Source: Alloacidobacterium sp035547425
GTDB taxonomy: Bacteria; Acidobacteriota; Terriglobia; Terriglobales; Acidobacteriaceae
Reading direction: 5' to 3'
NCBI GenBank assembly: GCA_035547425.1
Contig: DASZUU010000018.1
Span: 1-64,000 of the forward strand
Length of the DNA stretch: 64,000 bases
Below the pieces are notes generated by a model. That model made no database searches, was not told the origin of the DNA, and worked only from the letters and a program-made list of their open reading frames with translations. Positions within the stretch are counted from its first letter, which is position 1; each line of letters starts with the position of its first letter. The translations under genes and the position numbers were made by a program. Shown here one piece after another: positions 1-8,726 of this stretch.

Positions 1-5
1 TTTTA

Positions 6-45
6 AAAAGCGCGCTCTCGCACGGGCGCGCCTTTTATTTTTTTT
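6..45 (+). terminator. Rho-independent terminator of a gene left of the window
   Basis: GCGCGC at 10-15 pairs with GCGCGC at 26-31 around a 10-nt loop. A-residues before and T-residues after the arms extend the stem, and a long T-run follows to about 45. It probably ends a plus-strand gene outside the window. Confidence 0.75.
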
Positions 46-86
46 GGACAACATTATGGCCGACACAACCTTCAGATAAAGCAGCC

Positions 87-758
87 ATGAGCATAAACTC
101 ACTTCTGGATTCCGTGGAAGCTCCACCGCCACGAAGAACAAGCTTTATTGGAATCATTCTTACTCTTCTTCTCGGCCTCATTATCGGAGCGGCAGCTTTG
201 GTCTGGTTTGTTCGCCACGCCACCCATGGCCTGTGGAATGAGATTGCCGCCAAAGTCACAGGACGCAGCCTGACGATTGACTCTTCGCTGCCTACGGTGG
301 TCTCTAAAATTCAGCAGTTACAGCGGCTGGAAACTGTGGTTTACACCATGGATAAGGTCGTTGAAGGATCGCGCGAAAACAATTATCTGCCAAATTTCCT
401 CACAGGAGACAAGCTCCTCCTGGTGGTTCACGGTCAGACGATCGCCGGCATCGATCTCAGCCATCTCAAACCGAGCGATGTACAGATTGACGGGCGCATC
501 ATCCGCATCCATCTGCCCGCTCCGGAAGTTTTCGCCACAACCATTGACAACGCAAAGACGCGTGTCTATTCGCGTGAAACCGGCTTGCTCGTGGCCGCCG
601 ATCCAAACCTGGAAAGCGAAGTACGCTCCAAAGCCCAGCAAGAGCTGCAACAAGCAGCGCTGGACGACGGCATTCTTGAGAATGCTCGAAAGAATGCGAA
701 TGCAACTGTCACTACCATGCTGCTGGGCCTGGGATTTCAGTATGTGCAGATGGATTGA
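87..758 (+). CDS. DUF4230-family membrane-anchored protein
   Basis: A 223-residue protein with a short cytoplasmic N-terminus and one membrane segment at about residues 20-42 (IILTLLLGLIIGAAALVWFV), followed by a soluble domain. The pattern LETVVYTMDKVV, a GDKLLLVVHG strand and a closing helix of about 60 residues fits the DUF4230 family, whose biochemical role is not known. The ATG lacks a strong ribosome site but opens directly onto a plausible N-terminus. It follows a terminator, so it is probably its own transcription unit, and it converges on the gene at 774-1169. Family assignment is by recognition. Confidence 0.8.
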   Translation: MSINSLLDSVEAPPPRRTSFIGIILTLLLGLIIGAAALVWFVRHATHGLWNEIAAKVTGRSLTIDSSLPTVVSKIQQLQRLETVVYTMDKVVEGSRENNYLPNFLTGDKLLLVVHGQTIAGIDLSHLKPSDVQIDGRIIRIHLPAPEVFATTIDNAKTRVYSRETGLLVAADPNLESEVRSKAQQELQQAALDDGILENARKNANATVTTMLLGLGFQYVQMD

Positions 759-773
759 ACGATCGCCTCCACA

Positions 774-1169
774 TCAGCTTCCCTTCATTTTCTCCTTCAC
801 GGACTTGGCCAGCTTCTCGATTTCCTCGGCTTTCTTGATGACAGACATCGACATCTGGTCCTTGTTGCTTTTATCGACCTCCACTTTCAGTTCCTGCGCC
901 AGAGTCAATAGCTTTGCTGTGTCTTTTACTATGTCCTGCTGGCGTAATTCATTGCGCTTTTGTGCCTGTAATATTGCAGCACGGCGCGACATGGGATCCT
1001 GATCGTTATCGTCACTTGAATTGGGGGCTTGCCCAGGAGAACCGGGAGCAGTAGGTCGAGGCACTGTGGGCACCTGTTGCTGGGCCTGAGTTGTGAGCAA
1101 ACTGCCGCCGATGATTAAGAAAGCGGTAAACGATCGGAGCCGGTACAAACTGGCATCGAAACATCGCAT
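774..1169 (-). CDS. Small secreted hypothetical protein
   Basis: A 131-residue protein with a typical signal peptide (FTAFLIIGGSLLTTQAQ, cleavage near residue 29). A Pro/Gly/Ser/Asp-rich low-complexity linker follows, then a charged helical C-terminus rich in Lys, Glu and Gln that could form a coiled coil. It is probably periplasmic or outer-membrane associated. I recognise no family. It is divergent from the MscS gene with only 24 bp between the starts, so the promoters must overlap. Similar short Q/P-rich secreted proteins are common in acidobacteria, but that gives no function. Confidence 0.7.
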   Translation of the reverse strand: MRCFDASLYRLRSFTAFLIIGGSLLTTQAQQQVPTVPRPTAPGSPGQAPNSSDDNDQDPMSRRAAILQAQKRNELRQQDIVKDTAKLLTLAQELKVEVDKSNKDQMSMSVIKKAEEIEKLAKSVKEKMKGS

Positions 1170-1193
1170 CAGGTCATTATAGAAATATCCGCT

Positions 1194-2192
1194 ATGTCCA
1201 TGATCGCTATAGATTCCACAATTTCAGCATTTTTTGACGGCACCCGGCTTTCGCAACTCAATGCCGAGTTCTTTAACGATCTGACGGATTTTGTATATCG
1301 CGTGCTTCCGAAGATTGTGATAACGGCCATTATCGCCTGGATACTGGTCCGGGTGCTGAAGGCCATTACGAATCGGGTTGTTCGCGTGGCCGAGCGGCAT
1401 GCCGCCAATACAGCACGATTAGCGCAGGTGCGCACGCTGGCTTCGGTAATTCGCGCTACCGGCATCGGCTTCATTGTTTTTCTCGCCGCTCTTGAGGTCC
1501 TGCCGATGCTGGGTTTCAAGCTGGAACCGCTGCTGGCCAGCGCCGGAGTGGCGGGCGTGGCGATCGGCCTCGCTGCGCAGACCATCGTGAAAGACTGCCT
1601 GAATGGCGTGCTCATCCTCGTGGAAGACCAGTACAACGTAGGCGATAAAGTGCGGCTTGCCGGTCTCTCCGGCATCGTCGAATCGCTTTCTTTGCGCAAG
1701 ACCACGGTTCGGGATGGCGACGGCACGCTGTATGTTATTCCCAATTCACAGATCACAACCGTAGCTAACCTCACGCGGGATTATTCGGTCGCAACGATCA
1801 ATGTTTCGGTTGATTTCTCCGCCAATCCCGACGAGGTGCTGGCTCTGCTCAAGGAAGTGGCCATGAGCGTTCGCAATGATCCTGCTTACAAGGATGTCTT
1901 CATTGCAGACCCAGTGCTGCTCGGCGTCGATAACATTAAAGGCTCGCAGGTAATCTACCCGGTTCAGCTAAAAACCAAGGCGGATCAGCAATGGGCCGCG
2001 ATGCGGGAAACACAGCGCCGCATCCGCATTGCGCTGGCCGAGCACAGCATGCTGCCGGGTGATCCACTGCGCGTTTACGGGGCAAAGGGACCCATCGGCA
2101 TGCAGGCAACGGAAAACGCTGCAAAAGCGGCAGTCGACCCTACCTCAGCCAAGCCGAACGAGATCAATCCGTTCACCGGCGAAGGCATGTAG
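1194..2192 (+). CDS. Small-conductance mechanosensitive channel, MscS family
   Basis: A 332-residue inner-membrane channel that opens on membrane tension to release solutes in osmotic downshock. It has three hydrophobic segments (about residues 35-55, 80-102 and 108-130). The last is the Gly/Ala-rich pore helix (ASAGVAGVAIGLAAQ), followed by the MscS beta domain (VGDKVRLAGLSGIVESLSLR, NSQITTVANLTR) and an alpha/beta C-terminal domain. Length is near that of E. coli MscS (286) with an extra tail of about 30 residues. There is no clear ribosome site before the ATG. It ends 7 bp before the convergent DUF255 gene. Confidence 0.92.
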   Translation: MSMIAIDSTISAFFDGTRLSQLNAEFFNDLTDFVYRVLPKIVITAIIAWILVRVLKAITNRVVRVAERHAANTARLAQVRTLASVIRATGIGFIVFLAALEVLPMLGFKLEPLLASAGVAGVAIGLAAQTIVKDCLNGVLILVEDQYNVGDKVRLAGLSGIVESLSLRKTTVRDGDGTLYVIPNSQITTVANLTRDYSVATINVSVDFSANPDEVLALLKEVAMSVRNDPAYKDVFIADPVLLGVDNIKGSQVIYPVQLKTKADQQWAAMRETQRRIRIALAEHSMLPGDPLRVYGAKGPIGMQATENAAKAAVDPTSAKPNEINPFTGEGM

Positions 2193-2199
2193 AGCAGGA

Positions 2200-4311
2200 C
2201 TAGACCTCACTCAGTTCGCGCAAAAGGTCTTCCGCCTCGCGCGTGGGAGGCTGGCAGCTGTTTCCGCGGCAGACGACAGCGAAGCCGGCTTCATCCTGCA
2301 GCATGGGTAAGGCTGGAAGCGTCTCGGCAAGCACAGGCGGCAGATTATCGGGTGTCACCTGCTCTTTTCGCAGCACGATCACGCTCTTGTTCACCGCGTA
2401 GCGAGCTGTCGCCATGGCCGCAAGCTGACGCGCCTGGTCATCGCTTCCAATGACGACGACCTGCACCGGAGCCAGCAGCAGCCGCGCCAGCGCAAGACCA
2501 TAGGTTCCGGCATAAAGACCGAAGTGCTCGACGATGCCGCCGAAATGTTCCAGCGTATCCTCAGCCTTTTCTCGGAAATCTTCGCGCCCGGAAAGCGCTT
2601 CAAGCCGCAGCAGGGCCGCGGCGGCGGCTGGATTCCCTGCCGGGGTGGGCGTATCCTGCAACGGCTTGCGGCGTGCAGCGAGCGCGCCGAGAACTTCACC
2701 CTTTGGAGTTTCGGTATCGAAAAAACCGCCGCCGGTCACATCGTAAAACCGAGTCACCATTGCCTCGCCAATTTCCATGGCAGCGCTGTAATAGCGCAGC
2801 TCGCCCGTTGCCTGCCACGCGTCGATGCAGGCGTGAACCAGAAAAGCGTAGTCGTCCAGCACTCCGGCAACACGTTGCCTTGACTCATGCCCGTCTGCGT
2901 AGGCGATCACATGCGCCAGTCCATCCGCCGTGTTCCAACCCCCGGCGAGAATGCGGTCCAGCGTCTTCAGGGCGAAATTGCGCGGCGCAACCAGCTGCAG
3001 CACCTGCGCAGCTTCAAGATAGGCAGAAATAGCAAGTGCATTCCAGCTGGTGTATACAGTCTTGTCTACGAACGGCACCGGCCTCTGCAAACGCGCTGCG
3101 TACAACTTCTTCTTCGCCGACTGCAGATCGCGCTGCACTTCATCGACGCTGCGCGAAAGCCGCTGCGCAATATCATCAGGCGTGTACTTCACATGCAACA
3201 CGTTCTTTTTCGGATTGTGGTGCATGTCGCCCATTTCGCCGATATCGAAATACAAGCCGGCGACCGCAAGCTCATTTTCGTTGAGTGCCGCGGTGGCCTC
3301 TTCGCGCGTCCAGGTAAAGTAGTCGCCATCGTCGTCTAACGAAACGTCAGCGTCTTGCGAGGCGTAAAAGCCTCCACGCTCGCGGTCGGTGAGCCACTCA
3401 TCCATCCAGCGCATCATGTCCCGGGCTACACGGGCGAACTCCGGATCAACGAATGACTGGAAGGCATGCACATAGTTTTTCAGCAGCTCCGCATTGTCGT
3501 AGAGCATCTTCTCGAAATGCGGCACGACCCAGCGCTCATCGACCGAATAACGATGGAAGCCTCCGCCGAGATGGTCATAGATGCCGCCTGCCGCCATCTT
3601 GCTGAGGGTCACGGTTGCGGCCTGCTTTGCTGCCTCATTGCCGGTGCGCGAAGCCACATCGATCAGCAGATCAAGCGCTGCCGGATGCGGAAACTTCGGC
3701 TGCGTGCCGAAGCCTCCATGCCGCGAATCAAACTGATTCAAAGCGCTGGTCAACAGCTTATCGATCAGCTCCAGGCTGAGAGTGCCGCCGCGTCCGGAGA
3801 AGCTCTCGCCATGCTCAATCGCTGCAAGCACGCTGCCGGCTGTCTCCAGCGCCTCCCCGCGCTTCGTCTTCCACACATCGGCCAGCGTGCGCAGCACTCG
3901 CTCGAATCCCGGCCTGCCATAGCGGTCATCACGCGGAAAATATGTTCCGCCAAAAAATGGCCTGCCGTCAGGAGTAAGAATTGCCGTGAGCGGCCATCCG
4001 CCTTGTCCGCTCATAGCCTGTACTGCCGCCTGGTAGCGGCTGTCTACATCGGGCCGCTCGTCGCGATCTACCTTGATGGCAATGAAGTGCTCATTGATGA
4101 CCTCGGCAAGCGAAGCGTCCTCATACGATTCGCGGTCCATGACATGGCACCAGTGGCACCAGACTGCTCCAATATCGAGCAGCACCGGCTTATCCTCTTT
4201 TGCAGCCAGCGCAAAGGCTTCAGCCGACCACTCATGCCATTGCACCGGCTGGTGCATAGCGGAGCGCAGATACGAGGATGCGGCATGTTCGAGCGAATTG
4301 TAGGAACTCAT
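2200..4311 (-). CDS. DUF255 thioredoxin-fold protein (YyaL/SSP411 family)
   Basis: A 703-residue cytoplasmic protein. Residues 1-165 form a thioredoxin-like domain with the family motif CHWCHVMDRESY and the following GQGGWPL and GGTYFP signatures. The rest is a large alpha/alpha barrel like those of glycan epimerases and glycosidases. Enzymatic function is not established; a redox role is inferred from the CxxC. It is the third gene of a minus-strand run: M20 peptidase, membrane protein, then this gene, with gaps of 3 and 24 bp, so one transcript is likely. Full length for the family. Confidence 0.92.
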   Translation of the reverse strand: MSSYNSLEHAASSYLRSAMHQPVQWHEWSAEAFALAAKEDKPVLLDIGAVWCHWCHVMDRESYEDASLAEVINEHFIAIKVDRDERPDVDSRYQAAVQAMSGQGGWPLTAILTPDGRPFFGGTYFPRDDRYGRPGFERVLRTLADVWKTKRGEALETAGSVLAAIEHGESFSGRGGTLSLELIDKLLTSALNQFDSRHGGFGTQPKFPHPAALDLLIDVASRTGNEAAKQAATVTLSKMAAGGIYDHLGGGFHRYSVDERWVVPHFEKMLYDNAELLKNYVHAFQSFVDPEFARVARDMMRWMDEWLTDRERGGFYASQDADVSLDDDGDYFTWTREEATAALNENELAVAGLYFDIGEMGDMHHNPKKNVLHVKYTPDDIAQRLSRSVDEVQRDLQSAKKKLYAARLQRPVPFVDKTVYTSWNALAISAYLEAAQVLQLVAPRNFALKTLDRILAGGWNTADGLAHVIAYADGHESRQRVAGVLDDYAFLVHACIDAWQATGELRYYSAAMEIGEAMVTRFYDVTGGGFFDTETPKGEVLGALAARRKPLQDTPTPAGNPAAAAALLRLEALSGREDFREKAEDTLEHFGGIVEHFGLYAGTYGLALARLLLAPVQVVVIGSDDQARQLAAMATARYAVNKSVIVLRKEQVTPDNLPPVLAETLPALPMLQDEAGFAVVCRGNSCQPPTREAEDLLRELSEV

Positions 4312-4335
4312 CTCTCTGAGTCTATCGCCGGGCGG

Positions 4336-4788
4336 CTATGAGCGCACGTTGCGCGATAGAAAGCGGAAGTAATCATGCGCTGTCACACCGGAAAATACGG
4401 CAGCAAAGCAGACGCCTGCCCACACATTGATTGCTCCGACTCCGGCGCGATCCACATAGGTCCAGGCATGCGCAAGGTACGCCGCTACAGCAACGCCGAC
4501 CGCAATGGCAGCAATCGTCACCCATGTGCGATACAGCAGCAAAGGGGCTTCCGCGCAAAACAGGGCGACAGGAGACACAACGCAGAGCCACACCACTAGA
4601 GCGCCGACGAAGGTGAGCAGTAGCCACACGGCAATGCTGAAACCAAGCGCGGCCAGCACCAGTTGCAGGTCATGGCCGCTGCTTTGAATCACTTGTACAA
4701 TCTGGATCAGCGATGTAAGCATAAAAGCCACTGCCCAGCCCAGCAGCGTTGCTTTTGTTGCTTTTCCCCATCGCTGTACGCGTGTCAT
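4336..4788 (-). CDS. Four-helix membrane protein, unknown function
   Basis: A 150-residue protein with four hydrophobic segments at about residues 13-33, 42-68, 74-103 and 115-137 and few charged loops. No family is recognised. It starts 3 bp after the M20 peptidase stop and ends 24 bp before DUF255, which supports co-transcription of the three. The N-terminus is Arg/Lys-rich (MTRVQRWGKATK), suggesting a cytoplasmic end. There is no catalytic motif. Confidence 0.7.
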   Translation of the reverse strand: MTRVQRWGKATKATLLGWAVAFMLTSLIQIVQVIQSSGHDLQLVLAALGFSIAVWLLLTFVGALVVWLCVVSPVALFCAEAPLLLYRTWVTIAAIAVGVAVAAYLAHAWTYVDRAGVGAINVWAGVCFAAVFSGVTAHDYFRFLSRNVRS

Positions 4789-4791
4789 GGC

Positions 4792-5814
4792 TTATCCTAC
4801 GAGACGCTTCGCCACCTGCTCATATTGATCGACTGCCTGCAGTAACTCAGCCTTGGCTAATTTTTCATGTGGAGTATGGGCTACATGGATGGAACCGGGC
4901 CCTAACAGCACTGGCTCGCCCCAATTCAAAAGCGCCGGAATATCTGTCGTAAAAGCAGCCACCATTGTTGGCAGGCCATCGAGTCGGCGCATGCGGATGA
5001 ATGGAATCTCTAATGTGAAATCGACTTGCGCCAATCCTTCCGCCGCATCGAGAATCGCATTTCGTGTCTCTTCCGATGGCCCTACAAGGCGGATCAACAG
5101 TTGCGCTTCTGCGTGGTCGGCAATGACATTCGTGGCACGGCCACCTTCAAGCAAGCCGATGTTCAGCGTGCTTGGACCGACATCCTCGGAAACGGGCAGC
5201 GGCAGATGCAATACACGATCGAGCACCTGCACCAGCTTGTTGATGGCGCTCTCCCCCAGCTCCGGATAGGCGGAATGCGCCATCTTACCCTTGGCCTGGA
5301 TCAACACGCGCAATGCGCCTTTTGAGGCGATGGCGAGGCGATTGTCGGTAGGCTCTCCATTGATGAGGAAGCGGCTGCCTTTGGGCTGCTCGTTCGCCAC
5401 CTTCGCGCCGGCGGAATCGCGTTCTTCTCCAACAACAAAAAGCAGGCCTGCTTTTATTCCGGCATCGCGCAAACGCTCCGCAGCTGCAATCTGCGCGGCA
5501 ATAATGCCTTTGGCGTCGCAGGCACCGCGCCCATAGATGTTCGTTTCATCTTCGCTGCTGGGAATAAACGGCGGCACCGTATCCATGTGCGTGGAAAAAA
5601 CAATGTCCGGCGTCTCTCCGGCTGTCCCGGCATACACATTAAAGCGCTCGCCGCTATAGCGGCTTTCAGGATGCTGGCTTACGGGCATGCGCTCGACGGC
5701 AAATTTCCGCTCCGCCAAAAAATCAGCAAGAAACGCGCCCACTGCGCCCTCGTTATACGTGATCGACTCAATATCGATCAGCTGCCGTGTTAATTGAATC
5801 GGATCAAGCGTCAT
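4792..5814 (-). CDS. M20-family metallopeptidase / deacylase (ArgE/DapE/CPG2 type)
   Basis: A 340-residue di-zinc hydrolase that cleaves an amide or peptide bond next to a free carboxylate. Metal-binding sites are visible in order: STHMDTVPP (His), GRGACDAKG (bridging Asp), GEERDSAG (Glu pair) and HVAHTPHE (C-terminal His). The dimerisation lid lies at about residues 170-270. Length suits the ArgE/LysK-like branch, but the substrate cannot be read from the sequence; no arginine or lysine genes are nearby. First gene of a three-gene minus-strand run; divergent from the hydrolase at 5875. Confidence 0.88.
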   Translation of the reverse strand: MTLDPIQLTRQLIDIESITYNEGAVGAFLADFLAERKFAVERMPVSQHPESRYSGERFNVYAGTAGETPDIVFSTHMDTVPPFIPSSEDETNIYGRGACDAKGIIAAQIAAAERLRDAGIKAGLLFVVGEERDSAGAKVANEQPKGSRFLINGEPTDNRLAIASKGALRVLIQAKGKMAHSAYPELGESAINKLVQVLDRVLHLPLPVSEDVGPSTLNIGLLEGGRATNVIADHAEAQLLIRLVGPSEETRNAILDAAEGLAQVDFTLEIPFIRMRRLDGLPTMVAAFTTDIPALLNWGEPVLLGPGSIHVAHTPHEKLAKAELLQAVDQYEQVAKRLVG

Positions 5815-5874
5815 CGTGTTCAGAATACCGTAGGCTGCATGGTCATAGCTGTCCGTCTACAATAAATAACGACC

Positions 5875-6534
5875 ATGGCCACTTCATCCGTGCTCCGCAC
5901 AATTGAAGACTTGCGCGGACCTCAGGGAAAACTGGAAGCGCTTCTCAATGCAGGCATGGACGATGCGCCTTATGCTGCGCTCGTTTGTCATCCACACCCC
6001 CTGGGGGGCGGCACCATGCACAACAAAGTTGTGTATCACGCTATGAAAGTTTTTCAGAGCTTCCATCTGCCCGTCCTGCGTTTCAACTTCCGCGGCACCG
6101 GCTTAAGTGAAGGTGTGCATGATGACGGGCACGGCGAGCAGGATGATGTGCGCGCAGCTCTCGACTGGCTGACGCGCGAGTTCGAGCGGCCTATTCTTCT
6201 TGCCGGTTTTTCCTTTGGCGCGGCGATGGGCCTGCGCGTTGGTTGCGGCGATCCGCGCATCCGGGGAATGATTGCGCTGGGCTTGCCCGTTCACGCCGAA
6301 GGCCGCGATTATCACTACAAATTCCTCGCATCGTGTACCAAGCCAAAGCTGTTTATCAGCGGCACGCGTGACCAGTACGGGCCACGTGTACAAGTTGAAG
6401 AAGTATTCCGCACAGCGGCACAGCCGGCAGAAATGGTCTGGATCGATGACGCAGAACATTTTTTCGTAGGTAAACTGGACCAGGTTCAGTCTGCCATACG
6501 GAATTGGCTGCAAACACACTTCCATGATCTCTGA
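5875..6534 (+). CDS. Alpha/beta hydrolase (small serine hydrolase)
   Basis: A 219-residue single-domain alpha/beta hydrolase. HPHPLGGGTMHNKV near the N-terminus and FNFRGTGLSEG are typical of the KTH/YfbB-like branch. The nucleophile elbow is GFSFG, an Asp lies in SGTRDQYGP and the His in DAEHFF. It is cytoplasmic with no signal peptide. It overlaps the start of the glycerate kinase gene by 11 bp, so the two are probably translationally coupled. The substrate is unknown; esterase or thioesterase action is the safe statement. Confidence 0.85.
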   Translation: MATSSVLRTIEDLRGPQGKLEALLNAGMDDAPYAALVCHPHPLGGGTMHNKVVYHAMKVFQSFHLPVLRFNFRGTGLSEGVHDDGHGEQDDVRAALDWLTREFERPILLAGFSFGAAMGLRVGCGDPRIRGMIALGLPVHAEGRDYHYKFLASCTKPKLFISGTRDQYGPRVQVEEVFRTAAQPAEMVWIDDAEHFFVGKLDQVQSAIRNWLQTHFHDL

Positions 6535-7897
6535 AACCAATACCGGCCTCGACGAGCTGCACGCAGCTGCAGAGAACATATTTCTGTATGCGATGGATGC
6601 CTGCAACATCAGCAAAGCCTTCGACCGTCATCTTCACTTTGACGGCATGACGCTTGTACGCCATCCGTCTTCTGTTCTAAAGTCGACTTCAGTTCCGCTG
6701 GATCGATACAAAAAAGTATTTGTCATCTCATTTGGTAAAGCAGGCATGAGCATGCTGAATGCGCTGCTCGAGCGGCTGCCGAAAAAAATTCATGTACGCG
6801 GCGTTTGTTCAGCCCCCACAGCGCCCAAAAAACGCAACTGGCGCATTCGCTACTTTACCGGTGGACACCCGCTGCCGAACGAGGACTCCTTTGCCGCGGC
6901 AGAAGCCGCGCTGAAGCTGCTGAAGCGAGCACGGAAAGATACCTTTGTGTTTTTTCTCATCAGCGGCGGGGGCTCTGCCATGCTGGAGCTGCCGCGCAAT
7001 GCGAATATCTCGCTTGAAGACACGATCGCATTTCATGAAACGCTGATCGCCTCGGGCGCCGGCATTACGGAGATCAATACTGTTCGCAAATACTTCTCTG
7101 CCGTCAAAGGCGGGCGGATGGCGCTGGCCGCGCCGGAAGCGGAAAAATTGTCGCTGCTGCTCGCCGATGTTCCCTTGAAAGATCTTGGATCGGTAGCCTC
7201 GTCGCCTACTTTGCCCGATCAGTCCACCCTGGCGGATTGCAGAGAAGTGCTGGCGAAATATCATCTCCCGGAGAAATTTCCTTCGGCTGTTCGTGAATAT
7301 TTCGAGTCGCTCTCGCCTACGGTCGCAGATGAGACCCACGGCGCAAATGCCGATGCAGCCTTCGCGCATACGCAGTTCGATACATTGCTTTCCAATCACG
7401 ATTTCGTGAGCGCGGCGCGAGATCGCGCCCATGAACTGGGCTTCCGCGTCGTCATCGACAACAGCTGCGACGACTGGGACTATGCTGACGCCTCGCGCTA
7501 TCTTCTGAAGCGCTTCCATGAGCTGCGCGCCGAGCATCCTCGTCTCTGCCTGCTCTCAAGCGGTGAGGTCACGGTTAAGCTCGGCCCGCACCCGGGCTGT
7601 GGCGGCCGCAACCAGCAATTTGCGCTGGCTTCAGCATTCGATCTGGCAAAGTATGAGGGCCGGCAGCTTGCCGTGTTCAGCGCTGGATCCGACGGCATCG
7701 ATGGCAACAGCCCGGCAGCGGGAGCCATTGCCGATACCACTACGATCGCACGCGCGCGCCAGTATCATTTCGAGCCGGAAGAAAACCTCGCCCGATTCGA
7801 CTGTTGCCCGCTTTTTACGGCATTGGGCGACACCATTGTGACCGGTCCCACAGAAAACAATTTGCGCGATTTGCGAATCCTGCTGGCCACGCGCTGA
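6524..7897 (+). CDS. Glycerate 2-kinase, MOFRL family
   Basis: A 457-residue enzyme expected to phosphorylate D-glycerate to 2-phosphoglycerate, feeding glycolysis. The N-terminal DUF4147 domain shows FGKAGMSMLNAL, GGHPLPNEDS and the phosphate-binding loop LISGGGSAMLE. The C-terminal MOFRL domain shows SSGEVTVKLGPHPGCGGRNQ and SAGSDGIDG. Full length for class II glycerate kinases (GckA/TtuD). It starts inside the 3-prime end of the upstream hydrolase. No glyoxylate or tartrate genes are adjacent, so the source of glycerate is open. Confidence 0.92.
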   Translation: MISETNTGLDELHAAAENIFLYAMDACNISKAFDRHLHFDGMTLVRHPSSVLKSTSVPLDRYKKVFVISFGKAGMSMLNALLERLPKKIHVRGVCSAPTAPKKRNWRIRYFTGGHPLPNEDSFAAAEAALKLLKRARKDTFVFFLISGGGSAMLELPRNANISLEDTIAFHETLIASGAGITEINTVRKYFSAVKGGRMALAAPEAEKLSLLLADVPLKDLGSVASSPTLPDQSTLADCREVLAKYHLPEKFPSAVREYFESLSPTVADETHGANADAAFAHTQFDTLLSNHDFVSAARDRAHELGFRVVIDNSCDDWDYADASRYLLKRFHELRAEHPRLCLLSSGEVTVKLGPHPGCGGRNQQFALASAFDLAKYEGRQLAVFSAGSDGIDGNSPAAGAIADTTTIARARQYHFEPEENLARFDCCPLFTALGDTIVTGPTENNLRDLRILLATR

Positions 7898-7930
7898 TAA
7901 AGGAGCCATTCGCCGTCTTTCAACGTAAGG

Positions 7931-8569
7931 ATGAGTATTCGCTCCGGGAATCTGTGCCTGTCGGCGGTGACCATGCTTCTTTCCAATCAATTTCATTCGA
8001 TAGATTCCATTCGCGCACTTACTGCTCATTTATGGATGGCCCTGGTATTCGTATGGCTGGCCATGGCGTTGATGACAAAGCCGACGGTGCAGAGACAATC
8101 CTCGAAGGGACGCATCTGGTATCTCTTTATGCTTGTTTGCGGAGCCTATCTTGTCTTCAGCAAAGATGTTGGCGTGAGTTGGCTGAATCTCGCCCTTTTT
8201 CCTGTCCATGAAAATCTTGCGATAAGTGGCTTTGTGCTGGCATGCGTGGGGATTCTTTTCAGCATCTGGGCGCGGCTGATTCTCGGCAGCAACTGGAGCG
8301 GCGCCGTAACCATTAAGCAGAATCACACCCTTATCCAACGCGGGCCGTATCGCATCGTCCGCCACCCGATCTACACAGGTATTTTGCTGTCCTTGATGGG
8401 CACAGTTCTTCAATATGGGCTGATGCGCAGCTTGCTCGGATGGCTCCTGGTCGGACTGGGACTAAAAATGAAATCACTGATGGAAGAGCAATTCATGATT
8501 CAGCGATTTGGAGAAGAATACACGGCATACCGTCAACATGTACGCGCTCTCATTCCATTTCTTCTTTAA
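7931..8569 (+). CDS. Isoprenylcysteine carboxyl methyltransferase-like membrane protein
   Basis: A 212-residue protein with five to six membrane helices and the conserved C-terminal ICMT/PEMT signature: GPYRIVRHPIYTGILLSLMG, then EEQFMIQRFGEEYTAYRQHV. Bacterial members are integral-membrane methyltransferases using S-adenosylmethionine, with uncertain acceptors; the name does not imply protein prenylation here. The ATG at 7931 is 33 bp after the kinase stop. Alternative internal starts exist (for example 7973), because the first residues are not hydrophobic. Confidence 0.85.
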   Translation: MSIRSGNLCLSAVTMLLSNQFHSIDSIRALTAHLWMALVFVWLAMALMTKPTVQRQSSKGRIWYLFMLVCGAYLVFSKDVGVSWLNLALFPVHENLAISGFVLACVGILFSIWARLILGSNWSGAVTIKQNHTLIQRGPYRIVRHPIYTGILLSLMGTVLQYGLMRSLLGWLLVGLGLKMKSLMEEQFMIQRFGEEYTAYRQHVRALIPFLL

Positions 8570-8630
8570 AGCAGCAGGGTTGAGTTATGCTGTTCTGGCA
8601 GGATTTTCTTTACTTTAGAGGAGAAACAAC

Positions 8631-8726
8631 TTGGCTCTCTTTGCTATTGTGTCGTTTGCAACCATCTTTATTGTCGGGATTCTTTGGGCAACTCGCCCCA
8701 ACAAAGCCGACGAACACTCTCACTAA
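8631..8726 (+). CDS. 31-residue single-pass membrane microprotein
   Basis: A TTG codon at 8631 is preceded by a very strong ribosome site, AGAGGAG at 8617-8623, with 7-nt spacing. It opens a 31-codon frame ending in TAA. The peptide begins (M)ALFAIVSFATIFIVGILW and ends in a hydrophilic tail rich in Asn, Lys, Asp, Glu and His: one membrane helix with a short tail. It shares its last 4 bp with the convergent hydrolase gene. It resembles in form the accessory subunits of oxidases and transporters (CydX, KdpF, AcrZ) but no partner gene is adjacent. Function unknown. Confidence 0.65.
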   Translation: MALFAIVSFATIFIVGILWATRPNKADEHSH

